DNA from: Clostridia bacterium
GTDB lineage: Bacteria > Bacillota_A > Clostridia > Christensenellales > Borkfalkiaceae
NCBI GenBank assembly: GCA_017621955.1
Contig: JAGASB010000001.1
Span: 1-5,977 of the forward strand
DNA length: 5,977 nt
Direction: 5' to 3'
Shown: in pieces, positions 1 to 5,977 of the stretch
Layout of the letters: the number at the start of each line of letters is the position of its first letter
Position numbering within the stretch: position 1 is the first letter of the stretch
Notes under the pieces: model-generated
What the model was told of the DNA's origin: nothing
The model's input: the letters and a program-made list of their open reading frames with translations, nothing else
Database searches by the model: none
Program-made: the position numbers and the translations under genes

Positions 1-3000
1 AGCTGTAAGGACCGGTTGAACGTGCGTGAATCTTATCGTCAACCAAGTGGATAAGCTTAATCATATACATTTGACCAACGGTTACTCTGTTTTCAAACGG
101 TTCGCCCGTTCTTCCATCGTAAAGTTGAATCTTTCCGTCAACTTCGCCGTCGGGGTTTACTATATTGTTTTCTCTTAAAAGTTCTTTAATATCGCTTTCG
201 GTTGCACCGTCAAATACTGGGGTAGCAATCTTCCAGCCAAGTTGTTTACAAACAAGACCTAAGTGGACTTCAAGCACCTGACCGATGTTCATACGCGAAG
301 GAACGCCTAGTGGGTTCAACACGATTTGAAGCGGTGTACCATCAGCCATAAACGGCATATCAGATTCAGGGAGAATTCTTGAAATAACACCCTTGTTACC
401 GTGACGGCCTGCCATCTTATCACCGATAGAGATTTTACGCTTTTGAGCGATGTAAACTCTAACAAGTTTGTTTACGCCGGGAGATAATTCGTCTTTGTTT
501 GCACGAGTGAATATTTTAACGTCTACAACGATACCACCTTCACCGTGTGGAACTTTTAAGGACGTATCCCTAACTTCCCTTGCCTTTTCACCGAATATTG
601 CACGGAGCAATCTTTCTTCGGGGGTAAGTTCAGTTTCACCCTTAGGCGTAACCTTACCAACAAGAATATCACCACTGTTTACTTCTGCACCGATTCTAAC
701 GATACCGTCTTCATCAAGGTCTTTAAGTGCGTCTTCACCAACGTTGGGGATATCTCTTGTAATTTCTTCTTCGCCAAGACGTGTATCACGGGCTTCGATT
801 TCGTGTTCTTCAATGTGAATTGTAGTAAATACGTCTTCACGAACAAGTTTTTCTGAAAGCAAGATAGCGTCTTCGTAGTTATAACCTTCCCAGCTCATAA
901 AGCCGACAAGAATATTACGTCCAAGTGCAAGTTCACCGTTCTTTGTTGAAGGACCGTCCGCAATGGTCTGACCCTTTTCAATCCTTTCGCCTTTATCGAC
1001 GATAGGTCTTTGATTTAAGCAAGTGCCTTGGTTAGAACGTTCAAATTTTTTCAATACGTATTGTCTTTCCGTGCCATCGTCTTCGGTAATTACGATAAGG
1101 TCGCTTGACACAGACTTAACTATACCGGCGTTTACAGCGTTTACCATAACGCCTGAGTCGTAAGCGATACGGCGTTCGATACCCGTTGCTACGATAGCGT
1201 TTTCAGGGCAAAGTAGTGGAACTGCTTGACGTTGCATGTTAGAGCCCATGAGCGCACGGTTGGTATCGTCGTTTTCAAGGAACGGAATAAGCGCAGTTGC
1301 AACTGAGATAAGTTGCTTTGGCGAAACGTCCATATAGTCCATTTTTTCTTTAACGTCTTCGGTAATTTCATCCCTATGACGACAAGAAACACGGTCGTTC
1401 ACAAAATATTTGTTGTCAACAAGTGGTTCGTTTGCCTGTGCAACGATGTAGTTATCTTCTTCATCAGCGGTAAGGTAGTCAACGTGTTCGGTAACTATGG
1501 TTTCGATAGAACCGTCAGCGTTCATAGTGTGTTCAACCTTTCTATAAGGTGATTCAATGAAGCCGAATTCGTTTACTTTTGCAAACGCTGCAAGTGAAGA
1601 TATAAGACCGATGTTCTGACCTTCTGGTGTTTCTATCGGACACATTCTGCCGTAGTGAGAGTGGTGAACGTCACGCACTTCAAAGGTTGCACGGTCACGG
1701 TTAAGACCGCCAGGTCCTAACGCTGAAAGTTTTCTCTTGTGGGTAAGTTCTGCAATCGGGTTGGTTTGGTCCATAAACTGCGAAAGTTGTGATGAACCGA
1801 AGAACTCTTTAATAGCAGAGCTTACGGGGCGAACGTTTATTAAACCTTGGGGCGAAACGTCCTTGGGGTCTTGCGTTGCCATTCTTTCTTTGATAACCCT
1901 TTCAAGTCTTGCAATACCGATACGGAATTGGTTTTGTAAGAGTTCGCCTACTGAACGAACACGACGGTTACCAAGGTGGTCGATATTATCAACGGTGTTG
2001 ATATCGAACGCTAAATCAAGGTTTACTGATACAGATGCAACGATATCGTCAACCGTGATGTGTTTGTGGTTTAATTTTTCAATAAGAGGACGAAGCGTCT
2101 TTCTAGTTTCTGCGTCAAGCTTTTCAGGAAGTTCGCTTTCAGCAAGCTTATAGTAAGCAACGCACGCATTGATAAACTTAATTCTAGTTTCACGAGCTTT
2201 TTCGTCGTTCTTCTTGTCTTCGGGCTTTTCTTCTTCACCCAAATCGCTCTTGTCGTCAAGATAGAAAATGTCGTTGATTTCTTTCTTTAAGATTTCAGCC
2301 GTTTGTTCTACGCCGTTTTCCATAGCGGTAGCATAAACTGTCTTAGAGAATTCAAGCGTGGGATAATAAACGTATTTTAAAAGACCGAATGCGTTGGGGT
2401 CTAAGCCTGTAACTTCTTTAAAGTTTACAACGTTGTTAGCAATGATTTTATGCTTTTCACCGTTGATGTCTGCATAGAATTCGTTGATGCCTGCGTTTTG
2501 AATATCTTCGGCTTGACCTTTTGTAATAATTTGACCAGCGGTTGCCAAAACTTCGCCATCGGGACTGATAACGTCTTCAAACGACTTTAAGCCAACGATT
2601 CTTGCGCCAAGACGCAAGCGTTTATTAAATTTATATCTACCAACCCTTGCCAAATCGTATCTTCTTGCATCGAAGAAAAGATTTTTAAGGTGTTGCTTAA
2701 CTGCTTCTTCGGTAGGAATTTCACCCGGACGGAGACGACGGTAAAGTTCGATAAGACCGTCGCTTTCAGACTTAGACGTATCCTTATCAGCAGTATCGGC
2801 TATCATTTTGTTTCCGCCGAAAAGTGAATTCAACGCATCGTCGCTTCCAAAGCCTAACGCACGGAGAAGAACGGTTGCGGTGAGTTTTCTAGTTCTATCA
2901 ACGTGAACCCAAAGAACGTTTTGTGAGTCTTGTTCAAATTCAAGCCAAGCGCCCCTTGAAGGTATAACGGTGGTATCGAAAAGTCTCTTTCCCGACTTGT

Positions 3001-3457
3001 CCATTTCCGAACCGTTATAAACGCCGGGAGAACGAACTAATTGAGAAACTATAACCCTTTCAGCACCGTTGATGATAAACGAACCGTTGTCGGTCATAAG
3101 CGGGAAATCGCCCATGAAAACTTCTTGGTCGATAACTTCGTCGGTAACCTTGTTTACAAGCCTAACCTTAACACGAAGCGGAAGTGCAAAAGTAGCGTCC
3201 CTGTCCCTGCATTCCTTTTCATCGTACTTTGGCTTGCCGTCAAGGCTATAATCCAAGAAATACAATTCAAAGTGGTCGGAATAGTCCGTGATTGGTGAAA
3301 AGTCTTCAAGGACTTCGCCTATGCCGTCTTTAATAAAGGCGTCGTAGGAGTCTTTTTGGATTTTGACAAGATACGGAAGTTCAATAGCTTCTTTAATCTT
3401 ACTGAACGTTCTTCTTTTGACCTTGCCACATTCGATTTCGGGTAAAATTCGTGTCAT
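1..3457 (-). CDS. rpoB: DNA-directed RNA polymerase subunit beta, N-terminal 1152 residues (3' end outside window)
   Basis: RpoB is the second-largest subunit of RNA polymerase and forms one side of the active-site cleft. The minus-strand frame is open from the ATG at 3457-3455 to the window edge, ending at residue 1152 in the ARSTGPYS stretch. By comparison with Bacillus, roughly 100-130 C-terminal residues are missing. Landmarks: SPGVY near residue 135; DHLGNRR before the rifampicin region; the rifampicin cluster [13 protein letters not shown]...[13 protein letters not shown] at about residues 552-583; YNYEDA with E862 and D863 (E. coli E813/D814); [12 protein letters not shown] at 1012-1023 with K1014 and K1022 (E. 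coli K1065/K1073, active-site lysines). The rifampicin-contact residues D563, H573, R575 and S578 (E. coli D516, H526, R528, S531) are unchanged, so the target looks susceptible. His573 corresponds to His482 in B. subtilis, so about 90 extra residues lie upstream of it, mostly in a charged segment around residues 345-450. Start choice: this ATG has a good Shine-Dalgarno site 9 nt upstream. No frameshift seen. Confidence 0.98.
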   Translation of the reverse strand, partial: MTRILPEIECGKVKRRTFSKIKEAIELPYLVKIQKDSYDAFIKDGIGEVLEDFSPITDYSDHFELYFLDYSLDGKPKYDEKECRDRDATFALPLRVKVRLVNKVTDEVIDQEVFMGDFPLMTDNGSFIINGAERVIVSQLVRSPGVYNGSEMDKSGKRLFDTTVIPSRGAWLEFEQDSQNVLWVHVDRTRKLTATVLLRALGFGSDDALNSLFGGNKMIADTADKDTSKSESDGLIELYRRLRPGEIPTEEAVKQHLKNLFFDARRYDLARVGRYKFNKRLRLGARIVGLKSFEDVISPDGEVLATAGQIITKGQAEDIQNAGINEFYADINGEKHKIIANNVVNFKEVTGLDPNAFGLLKYVYYPTLEFSKTVYATAMENGVEQTAEILKKEINDIFYLDDKSDLGEEEKPEDKKNDEKARETRIKFINACVAYYKLAESELPEKLDAETRKTLRPLIEKLNHKHITVDDIVASVSVNLDLAFDINTVDNIDHLGNRRVRSVGELLQNQFRIGIARLERVIKERMATQDPKDVSPQGLINVRPVSSAIKEFFGSSQLSQFMDQTNPIAELTHKRKLSALGPGGLNRDRATFEVRDVHHSHYGRMCPIETPEGQNIGLISSLAAFAKVNEFGFIESPYRKVEHTMNADGSIETIVTEHVDYLTADEEDNYIVAQANEPLVDNKYFVNDRVSCRHRDEITEDVKEKMDYMDVSPKQLISVATALIPFLENDDTNRALMGSNMQRQAVPLLCPENAIVATGIERRIAYDSGVMVNAVNAGIVKSVSSDLIVITEDDGTERQYVLKKFERSNQGTCLNQRPIVDKGERIEKGQTIADGPSTKNGELALGRNILVGFMSWEGYNYEDAILLSEKLVREDVFTTIHIEEHEIEARDTRLGEEEITRDIPNVGEDALKDLDEDGIVRIGAEVNSGDILVGKVTPKGETELTPEERLLRAIFGEKAREVRDTSLKVPHGEGGIVVDVKIFTRANKDELSPGVNKLVRVYIAQKRKISIGDKMAGRHGNKGVISRILPESDMPFMADGTPLQIVLNPLGVPSRMNIGQVLEVHLGLVCKQLGWKIATPVFDGATESDIKELLRENNIVNPDGEVDGKIQLYDGRTGEPFENRVTVGQMYMIKLIHLVDDKIHARSTGPYS

Positions 3458-3466
3458 CGAAACACA

Positions 3467-3472
3467 CTCCTT
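3467..3472 (-). promoter_or_regulatory. Shine-Dalgarno site of rpoB
   Basis: On the minus strand this reads AAGGAG, followed by 9 nt and then the ATG at 3457. It is the strongest ribosome binding site in the window and fixes the rpoB start at MTRILPEIE. Confidence 0.85.
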
Positions 3473-3546
3473 AAAAAAATTTAAATTTTTCTTCCACAGG
3501 TTTACAAAACCAAAAAAAAGTTGTATAATAAACCTTGTTGGAAAAA

Positions 3547-3642
3547 GTTAATATCAATTTGCCGATTTTTAGTGTTTTACTACCAAAAATCGTTATTTTT
3601 TAGCCGTTTTTTTTGAAAAAGGCGATAATAATCGATATTAAC
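3547..3642 (-). promoter_or_regulatory. Candidate structured rpoB leader RNA (three-way junction)
   Basis: Seen in sequence: GTTAATATC at 3547-3555 is perfectly repeated in inverted form as GATATTAAC at 3634-3642. In the rpoB-sense RNA the pairing extends to 13 bp (3630-3642 with 3547-3559), because position 3633/3556 becomes a G-U wobble; the plus-strand RNA would have an A-C mismatch there. Two hairpins sit inside this outer stem. One pairs 3603-3605 and 3607-3611 with 3616-3623 (GCC plus five U/A pairs, one bulge). The other pairs 3563-3570 with 3585-3592 (CGATTTTT/AAAAATCG). The outer stem is followed in the rpoB direction by five U residues (3546-3542). Inference: a folded leader, possibly an attenuator, in the 5' untranslated region of rpoB. 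The stems are A/U-rich, so stability is uncertain. A lactic-acid-bacterial motif named Lacto-rpoB also precedes rpoB, but I cannot show that this is the same family. Confidence 0.45.
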
Positions 3643-3662
3643 CTATCATAATACATTTTATA

Positions 3663-3691
3663 ATATTACCTTAATTTGTCAAGATTGTCAA
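3663..3691 (-). promoter_or_regulatory. Candidate sigma-A-type promoter for rpoB
   Basis: On the minus strand a perfect -35 hexamer TTGACA (3691-3686) is followed by a 17-nt spacer and the -10-like hexamer TAATAT (3668-3663, 4 of 6 matches to TATAAT). Transcription would start near 3656, giving a leader of about 200 nt that includes the palindromic block. A second TTGACA lies at 3682-3677 but lacks a well-spaced -10 box. No rplL-like gene lies upstream on this strand, so rpoB needs a promoter in this spacer. Confidence 0.5.
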
Positions 3692-3715
3692 CTGTTTTTA
3701 GGTTTATTTTAAAAT
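3685..3715 (+). promoter_or_regulatory. Candidate promoter for rqcP-ispDF
   Basis: On the plus strand TTGTCA (3685-3690, 5 of 6 matches to TTGACA) is followed 19 nt later by TAAAAT (3710-3715, 5 of 6 matches to TATAAT). The spacer is longer than the ideal 17 nt. The -35 box occupies the same bases as the rpoB -35 box on the other strand, so the two promoters would compete. The predicted start, near 3722, leaves a 5' untranslated region of about 60 nt. Confidence 0.3.
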
Positions 3716-3782
3716 TATTTTGGTTTTTAGTGCTTTTTCGACAAAACTTGCTACAAAAACATCAATTAGAAAAAGGGTTTTT

Positions 3783-4028
3783 ATGCGTATAGATAAATTC
3801 TTAAAAGTTTCAAGACTACTAAAACGCCGTACTATCGCAAACGAAGCGTGCGACGGCGGTAGGGTTAAAGTCAACGGCAGGTCGGTTAAGCCGTCTTGTA
3901 AGGTTAAAGAGGGTGACGTGGTTGAGATAGGCTTTAACAGCGGTACGGTTAAATTTAAGGTTTTAATGATTAAAGAAACGGTTAGAAAAGAAGAAGCCGA
4001 AAAACTTTACGAAATTATTGCGGAGTAA
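3783..4028 (+). CDS. rqcP: RqcP (YabO/Hsp15-type) S4-domain ribosome quality-control protein
   Basis: This 81-residue protein is almost wholly one S4 RNA-binding domain. It opens with MRIDKFLKVSRLLKRRT, closely matching B. subtilis YabO, now RqcP (86 aa). R2 and the KRR cluster at residues 14-16 are retained; the S4 fold continues with the GGRVKVNGRSVKPS turn (about residues 28-41) and the KVKEGDVVEI strand (43-52). It ends in the family's charged RKEEAEKLYEII helix. Known family role: on obstructed 50S subunits that still carry peptidyl-tRNA, RqcP works with RqcH to add C-terminal alanine tails that mark the stalled chain for degradation. Start choice: the same frame is open from an ATG at 3720, but homology begins exactly at 3783, which has a modest AAAGGG site (3772-3777) 5 nt upstream. 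Immediately downstream is ispDF. In Bacillus yabO sits near yabP, yabQ and divIC; none of these is visible here. Confidence 0.93.
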   Translation: MRIDKFLKVSRLLKRRTIANEACDGGRVKVNGRSVKPSCKVKEGDVVEIGFNSGTVKFKVLMIKETVRKEEAEKLYEIIAE

Positions 4029-4036
4029 TATATATA

Positions 4037-5152
4037 ATGAAAGTATCACTTATTATTGCTTGTGCGGGTTGTGGCGCTCGCACAGGGTTTAAAGAAAATA
4101 AACTTTTGTATAAAACGGACGGTTATACGGTGGTTGAACGCACACTCAAAGCATTTAACGATAGCGGACTTATCGACCAAATTGTTATAAGTGCGTCAGA
4201 AAAAGATTTTGACGTTATAACTTCCATTTCAAACGGCGCAACAGTCGTTCTTGGTGGAAGCACTAGAACTCAGTCAGTAAAAAATGCCCTATCACACGTT
4301 GACGGGGACGTGGTTTTAATTCACGACGGCGCACGTCCGTTCGTTACTAAAAAAATTATTCAAGACTGTATAGCCACGGCTGTTAAAAACGGTAGCGCTA
4401 TCCCCGTTATACCGACAAGAAACACCATAATAAGAAAAACCGAAAATTGCGCCCCCGAATACGTCGGCAAAAACGGATTATATTCGGTGCAAACGCCACA
4501 AGGCTTTAAAACAGAATATATAAAGCGTGCGTATGCGCAAATCAAAGACCGTACCTTTAACGACGACGGTGAAATTTATAAAGAATTTATCGGTGACCTT
4601 TCACTTTACGACGGTGATGCTAAAAACGTTAAACTTACTTACGCACAAGATTTTGAACTTTTAAGCGATAAACCCACTCACCGCTTTGGCACGGGGTTTG
4701 ATTGCCATAAACTTGTAGAAAATAGAAAACTTATTTTAGGTGGTGTTACTATCCCCCACGATAAAGGACTTTTAGGACACTCTGATGCCGACGTTTTAAC
4801 CCACGCAATTATGGACGCTATTTTATCCAGCCTTTCTTTGCGTGATATAGGTTACCATTTTAGCGATAAAGACCCTAAATATAAAGATGCCGATAGTATG
4901 AAACTTTTAAGTACGGTGCTTGAAATGGTTGACAAAGAAGGTTATAAAGTTGAAAGCATATCAGCGACGATTATGGCGGAAAAGCCTAAACTATTACCGC
5001 ATATACCGTCAATCACCAAAAACCTTGCAGACGCACTATCGCTACAAACGTCGCTTGTTGGAATAGGTGCAACCACGCTTGAAGGCTTAGGCTTCGTTGG
5101 GCGTGAAGAAGGCATTTGCGTTCACGCCACCGCCGTACTTGTAAAAAAATAA
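4037..5152 (+). CDS. ispDF: Bifunctional IspD/IspF: MEP cytidylyltransferase and MEcPP synthase
   Basis: Cytosolic two-domain enzyme of the MEP isoprenoid pathway, 371 residues. The N-terminal domain (about 1-212, IspD) transfers CMP from CTP to methylerythritol 4-phosphate. It shows the glycine-rich nucleotide loop AGCGAR (10-15) with R15 and K22 (E. coli R20, K27), GGSTRTQSV (73-81), HDGARP (96-101), QTPQGF (152-157) and NVKLT with K199 (E. coli K213). The C-terminal domain (about 214-371, IspF) cyclises CDP-ME 2-phosphate to MEcPP with release of CMP. It shows metal ligands D222, H224 and H256, the GLLGHSDAD loop (244-252), PKLLPHI (317-323) and ATTLEGLGF (345-353) with R356 and E358. IspE, the intervening step, is not in the window. 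Oddities: E. coli R157 is replaced by K145, and the usual Asp before T130 is N129. The ATG lies 8 nt after the rqcP stop; GGAG at 4022-4025, inside the end of rqcP, is the likely ribosome site, suggesting co-transcription and perhaps coupled translation. Confidence 0.96.
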   Translation: MKVSLIIACAGCGARTGFKENKLLYKTDGYTVVERTLKAFNDSGLIDQIVISASEKDFDVITSISNGATVVLGGSTRTQSVKNALSHVDGDVVLIHDGARPFVTKKIIQDCIATAVKNGSAIPVIPTRNTIIRKTENCAPEYVGKNGLYSVQTPQGFKTEYIKRAYAQIKDRTFNDDGEIYKEFIGDLSLYDGDAKNVKLTYAQDFELLSDKPTHRFGTGFDCHKLVENRKLILGGVTIPHDKGLLGHSDADVLTHAIMDAILSSLSLRDIGYHFSDKDPKYKDADSMKLLSTVLEMVDKEGYKVESISATIMAEKPKLLPHIPSITKNLADALSLQTSLVGIGATTLEGLGFVGREEGICVHATAVLVKK

Positions 5153-5175
5153 TATATACTTTACTTTAACAAACA

Positions 5176-5203
5176 AAAAAGTCGCCAAAAATGACGACTT
5201 TTT
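5176..5203. terminator. Bidirectional intrinsic terminator between ispDF and rpmF
   Basis: AAAAAGTCG (5176-5184) pairs with CGACTTTTT (5195-5203) around a 10-nt loop. In the plus direction the stem ends in five T residues, 24 nt after the ispDF stop codon. In the minus direction it ends in six T residues (complement of 5180-5175), about 80 nt after the rpmF stop. It therefore can serve both convergent units. The GC core is only four pairs. Confidence 0.8.
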
Positions 5204-5236
5204 AATTATAAAGCATATTTAACTTTTAAGTATGAT

Positions 5237-5265
5237 AAGGCGCGCGGGGAATAATCCCTACCCTT
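5237..5265. other. Short GC-rich hairpin in the convergent spacer
   Basis: GGGA (5247-5250) and TCCC (5255-5258) pair around an ATAA loop, and AAGG (5237-5240) can pair with CCTT (5262-5265) outside. An alternating GCGCGC run (5240-5245) lies between them. The block is much richer in G+C than the surrounding spacer. It lies about 17 nt beyond the rpmF stop, so it may be a 3' end or RNA-stability element of the minus-strand transcript, but it lacks a U tract of its own. Function is unknown. Confidence 0.3.
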
Positions 5266-5281
5266 TAAATCAATTACTTAA

Positions 5282-5473
5282 TTAGTTCTTTTCTTTTTTA
5301 GCGGTATCAACTACCTGCTTGCCGTTGTAGTAACCACATTTTGGGCATACAACGTGTGATGCTTTAAGTTCGTGGCATTGGGGGCATTCCGAAAGGTTCG
5401 GTGCCGAAATCTTCCACTGTGCAAATCTTGTATTTGTTCTCTGTTTAGATGTTTTACTTTTTTGTACTGCCAT
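5282..5473 (-). CDS. rpmF: 50S ribosomal protein L32 (bL32)
   Basis: A 63-residue small basic protein of the large ribosomal subunit. The N-terminus MAVQKSKTSKQR and the block WKISAPNLSECPQC match the bL32 pattern. C30, C33, C43 and C46 form the two CxxC pairs of a zinc ribbon (CPQC and CPKC), followed by CGYYNGKQVV, the usual end of the family core. Position 4 is Gln where many homologues have Pro. The length is normal. The ATG lies 15 nt after the DUF177 stop codon; GGAAGG (minus strand, 5488-5483), which abuts that stop, is the ribosome site at 9-nt spacing. Order and spacing make it the second gene of a DUF177-rpmF operon, an arrangement conserved across many bacteria. Keeping all four cysteines means that this copy is the zinc-binding form rather than the Cys-less paralogue some bacteria use in zinc shortage. 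Confidence 0.97.
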   Translation of the reverse strand: MAVQKSKTSKQRTNTRFAQWKISAPNLSECPQCHELKASHVVCPKCGYYNGKQVVDTAKKEKN

Positions 5474-5488
5474 TTTTATATACCTTCC

Positions 5489-5935
5489 CTATTTGTTAAT
5501 ATTACATTTACATTCGCCGTCGTTTAAGTTTACCCCACAGCCCAAACATATTCCTTTACAATTTTCATCACAAAGAAAGTTCGTGGGACTGTTTATGGTA
5601 ATAATATCGTCAACCATCTTAGTTAAATCGACCGTGTCGTTTTTAACCGAATAGCCGTCAACGTTATTCTCTTCAACAGCTTCGGAAAAATCAAGTGTAA
5701 ATTCTTTGGTGGTATCTTTAAGGCACCTTGTGCATTCGCCAGCCACGGCAAACGCAACTTCTGCCTCTATATACGCACTGTGTTCACCCGTTAAAGTGAC
5801 CGTACCGTTAATCTTAATCGGAAGCACGATTTTAGCTTGCGGTAGGTCTAAAAGTTCCGTTTGGGGTGAATATTCAAAGAAAAAACCACTGCTGTCTTTT
5901 CCGCTTCTTTTTAGTTTTTTAAGGTCTAAAATCAT
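5489..5935 (-). CDS. yceD: DUF177 (YceD/YlbN family) protein, linked to 23S rRNA accumulation
   Basis: A 148-residue cytosolic protein. A leading MILDLKKLKRS segment is followed by a beta-rich middle (about 35-66), then GECTRCLKD (67-74) with C68 and C71, an acidic stretch (84-110) with VDLTKMVDDIITI, and the C-terminal cysteine cluster C122, C126, C130, C133, C142 and C144, with the family's KGICLGCGVNLN signature. Established knowledge: DUF177/YceD proteins are widely encoded next to rpmF and have been linked to 23S rRNA synthesis or processing in bacteria and plant plastids; the biochemical activity is unclear. Metal binding by the cysteines is inference. Start choice: an in-frame TAA lies four codons before the ATG at 5935, so no upstream extension is possible. 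The Shine-Dalgarno site is poor (only GGG, 6 nt upstream), unlike rpmF. A candidate -10 box lies 27 nt upstream. Confidence 0.9.
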   Translation of the reverse strand: MILDLKKLKRSGKDSSGFFFEYSPQTELLDLPQAKIVLPIKINGTVTLTGEHSAYIEAEVAFAVAGECTRCLKDTTKEFTLDFSEAVEENNVDGYSVKNDTVDLTKMVDDIITINSPTNFLCDENCKGICLGCGVNLNDGECKCNINK

Positions 5936-5962
5936 AATATACCCAACTTAATAAGCCATACA

Positions 5963-5968
5963 AGTATA
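5963..5968 (-). promoter_or_regulatory. Possible -10 box of the DUF177-rpmF operon
   Basis: On the minus strand TATACT (5968-5963) matches 5 of 6 positions of TATAAT and would place the transcription start about 20 nt upstream of the DUF177 ATG. The matching -35 box would lie beyond the right edge of the window, so this cannot be confirmed here. Transcription could also enter from an upstream gene. Confidence 0.35.
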
Positions 5969-5977
5969 TACTATTTA

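Noticed and set aside
1724..1798. Rifampicin-resistance substitutions in RpoB
   Set aside because: D516, H526, R528 and S531 equivalents are wild type. The Thr and Ala differences from E. coli also occur in B. subtilis, and the Ile, Leu and Lys changes are conservative.
1189..2259. Short minus-strand frames at 1189-1392 and 2071-2259
   Set aside because: They overlap rpoB on the same strand in another frame and show no family resemblance.
468..3298. Open plus-strand frames at 468-818, 1313-1552, 1737-2153 and 3041-3298
   Set aside because: All lie antisense to the intact, strongly conserved rpoB frame; their translations are serine- or valine-rich shadow sequences without recognisable domains or ribosome sites.
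3363..3551. Plus-strand frame of 62 codons across the rpoB start
   Set aside because: It covers the antisense of the rpoB 5' end and the leader; no homology or ribosome site.
3547..3642. Small mobile element (MITE-like) with terminal inverted repeats
   Set aside because: No target-site duplication is visible at the ends, and the G-U pairing in the rpoB sense fits an RNA structure better. A genome-wide copy search would settle it.
3720..3782. Upstream ATG start for rqcP at 3720
   Set aside because: It would add 21 residues with no counterpart in RqcP homologues and lies too close to the predicted transcription start; the family N-terminus MRIDKF begins at 3783.
4360..4545. Minus-strand frame inside ispDF
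   Set aside because: Antisense shadow of the conserved IspD domain, with no supporting signals.
5706..5951. Plus-strand frame over the DUF177 gene
   Set aside because: Antisense to a recognisable conserved family with its cysteine signature; no ribosome site or homology.

Overview
The window looks like a chromosomal housekeeping segment of a low-GC Gram-positive bacterium, most likely a Clostridia-type Firmicute. The evidence is the protein set: a Firmicute-like RpoB, an RqcP (YabO) homologue that closely resembles the Bacillus protein, a four-cysteine L32, and a DUF177 protein next to rpmF. The A+T-rich spacers also fit. The species cannot be named from the sequence alone. I see no mobile element, CRISPR array, tRNA or rRNA gene.

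Layout: (1) Positions 1-3457, minus strand: the first 1152 codons of rpoB, the RNA polymerase beta subunit, running off the left edge. (2) Positions 3458-3782: a 325-bp A+T-rich divergent spacer. It holds an rpoB Shine-Dalgarno site, a 96-nt palindromic block that folds as a three-way junction in the rpoB-sense RNA, and a repeated TTGTCAA/TTGACAA motif that can supply -35 boxes on both strands. (3) Positions 3783-5152, plus strand: a two-gene unit of rqcP (ribosome-associated quality control) and a fused ispD-ispF gene (two steps of the MEP isoprenoid pathway), 8 nt apart. (4) Positions 5153-5281: a convergent spacer with a bidirectional terminator hairpin and a second, GC-rich hairpin. (5) Positions 5282-5935, minus strand: a DUF177 (YceD/YlbN) gene followed by rpmF (ribosomal protein L32), 15 nt apart. 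A possible -10 box lies just inside the right edge.

The common themes are transcription (RpoB), ribosome assembly and rescue (DUF177, L32, RqcP) and isoprenoid precursors (IspDF). The proteins are ordinary. The most unusual points are that rpoB heads its own transcription unit rather than following rplJ-rplL, that its leader carries a plausible structured RNA, and that IspD has conservative changes at positions that normally bind substrate. I found no clear new multi-gene system here.
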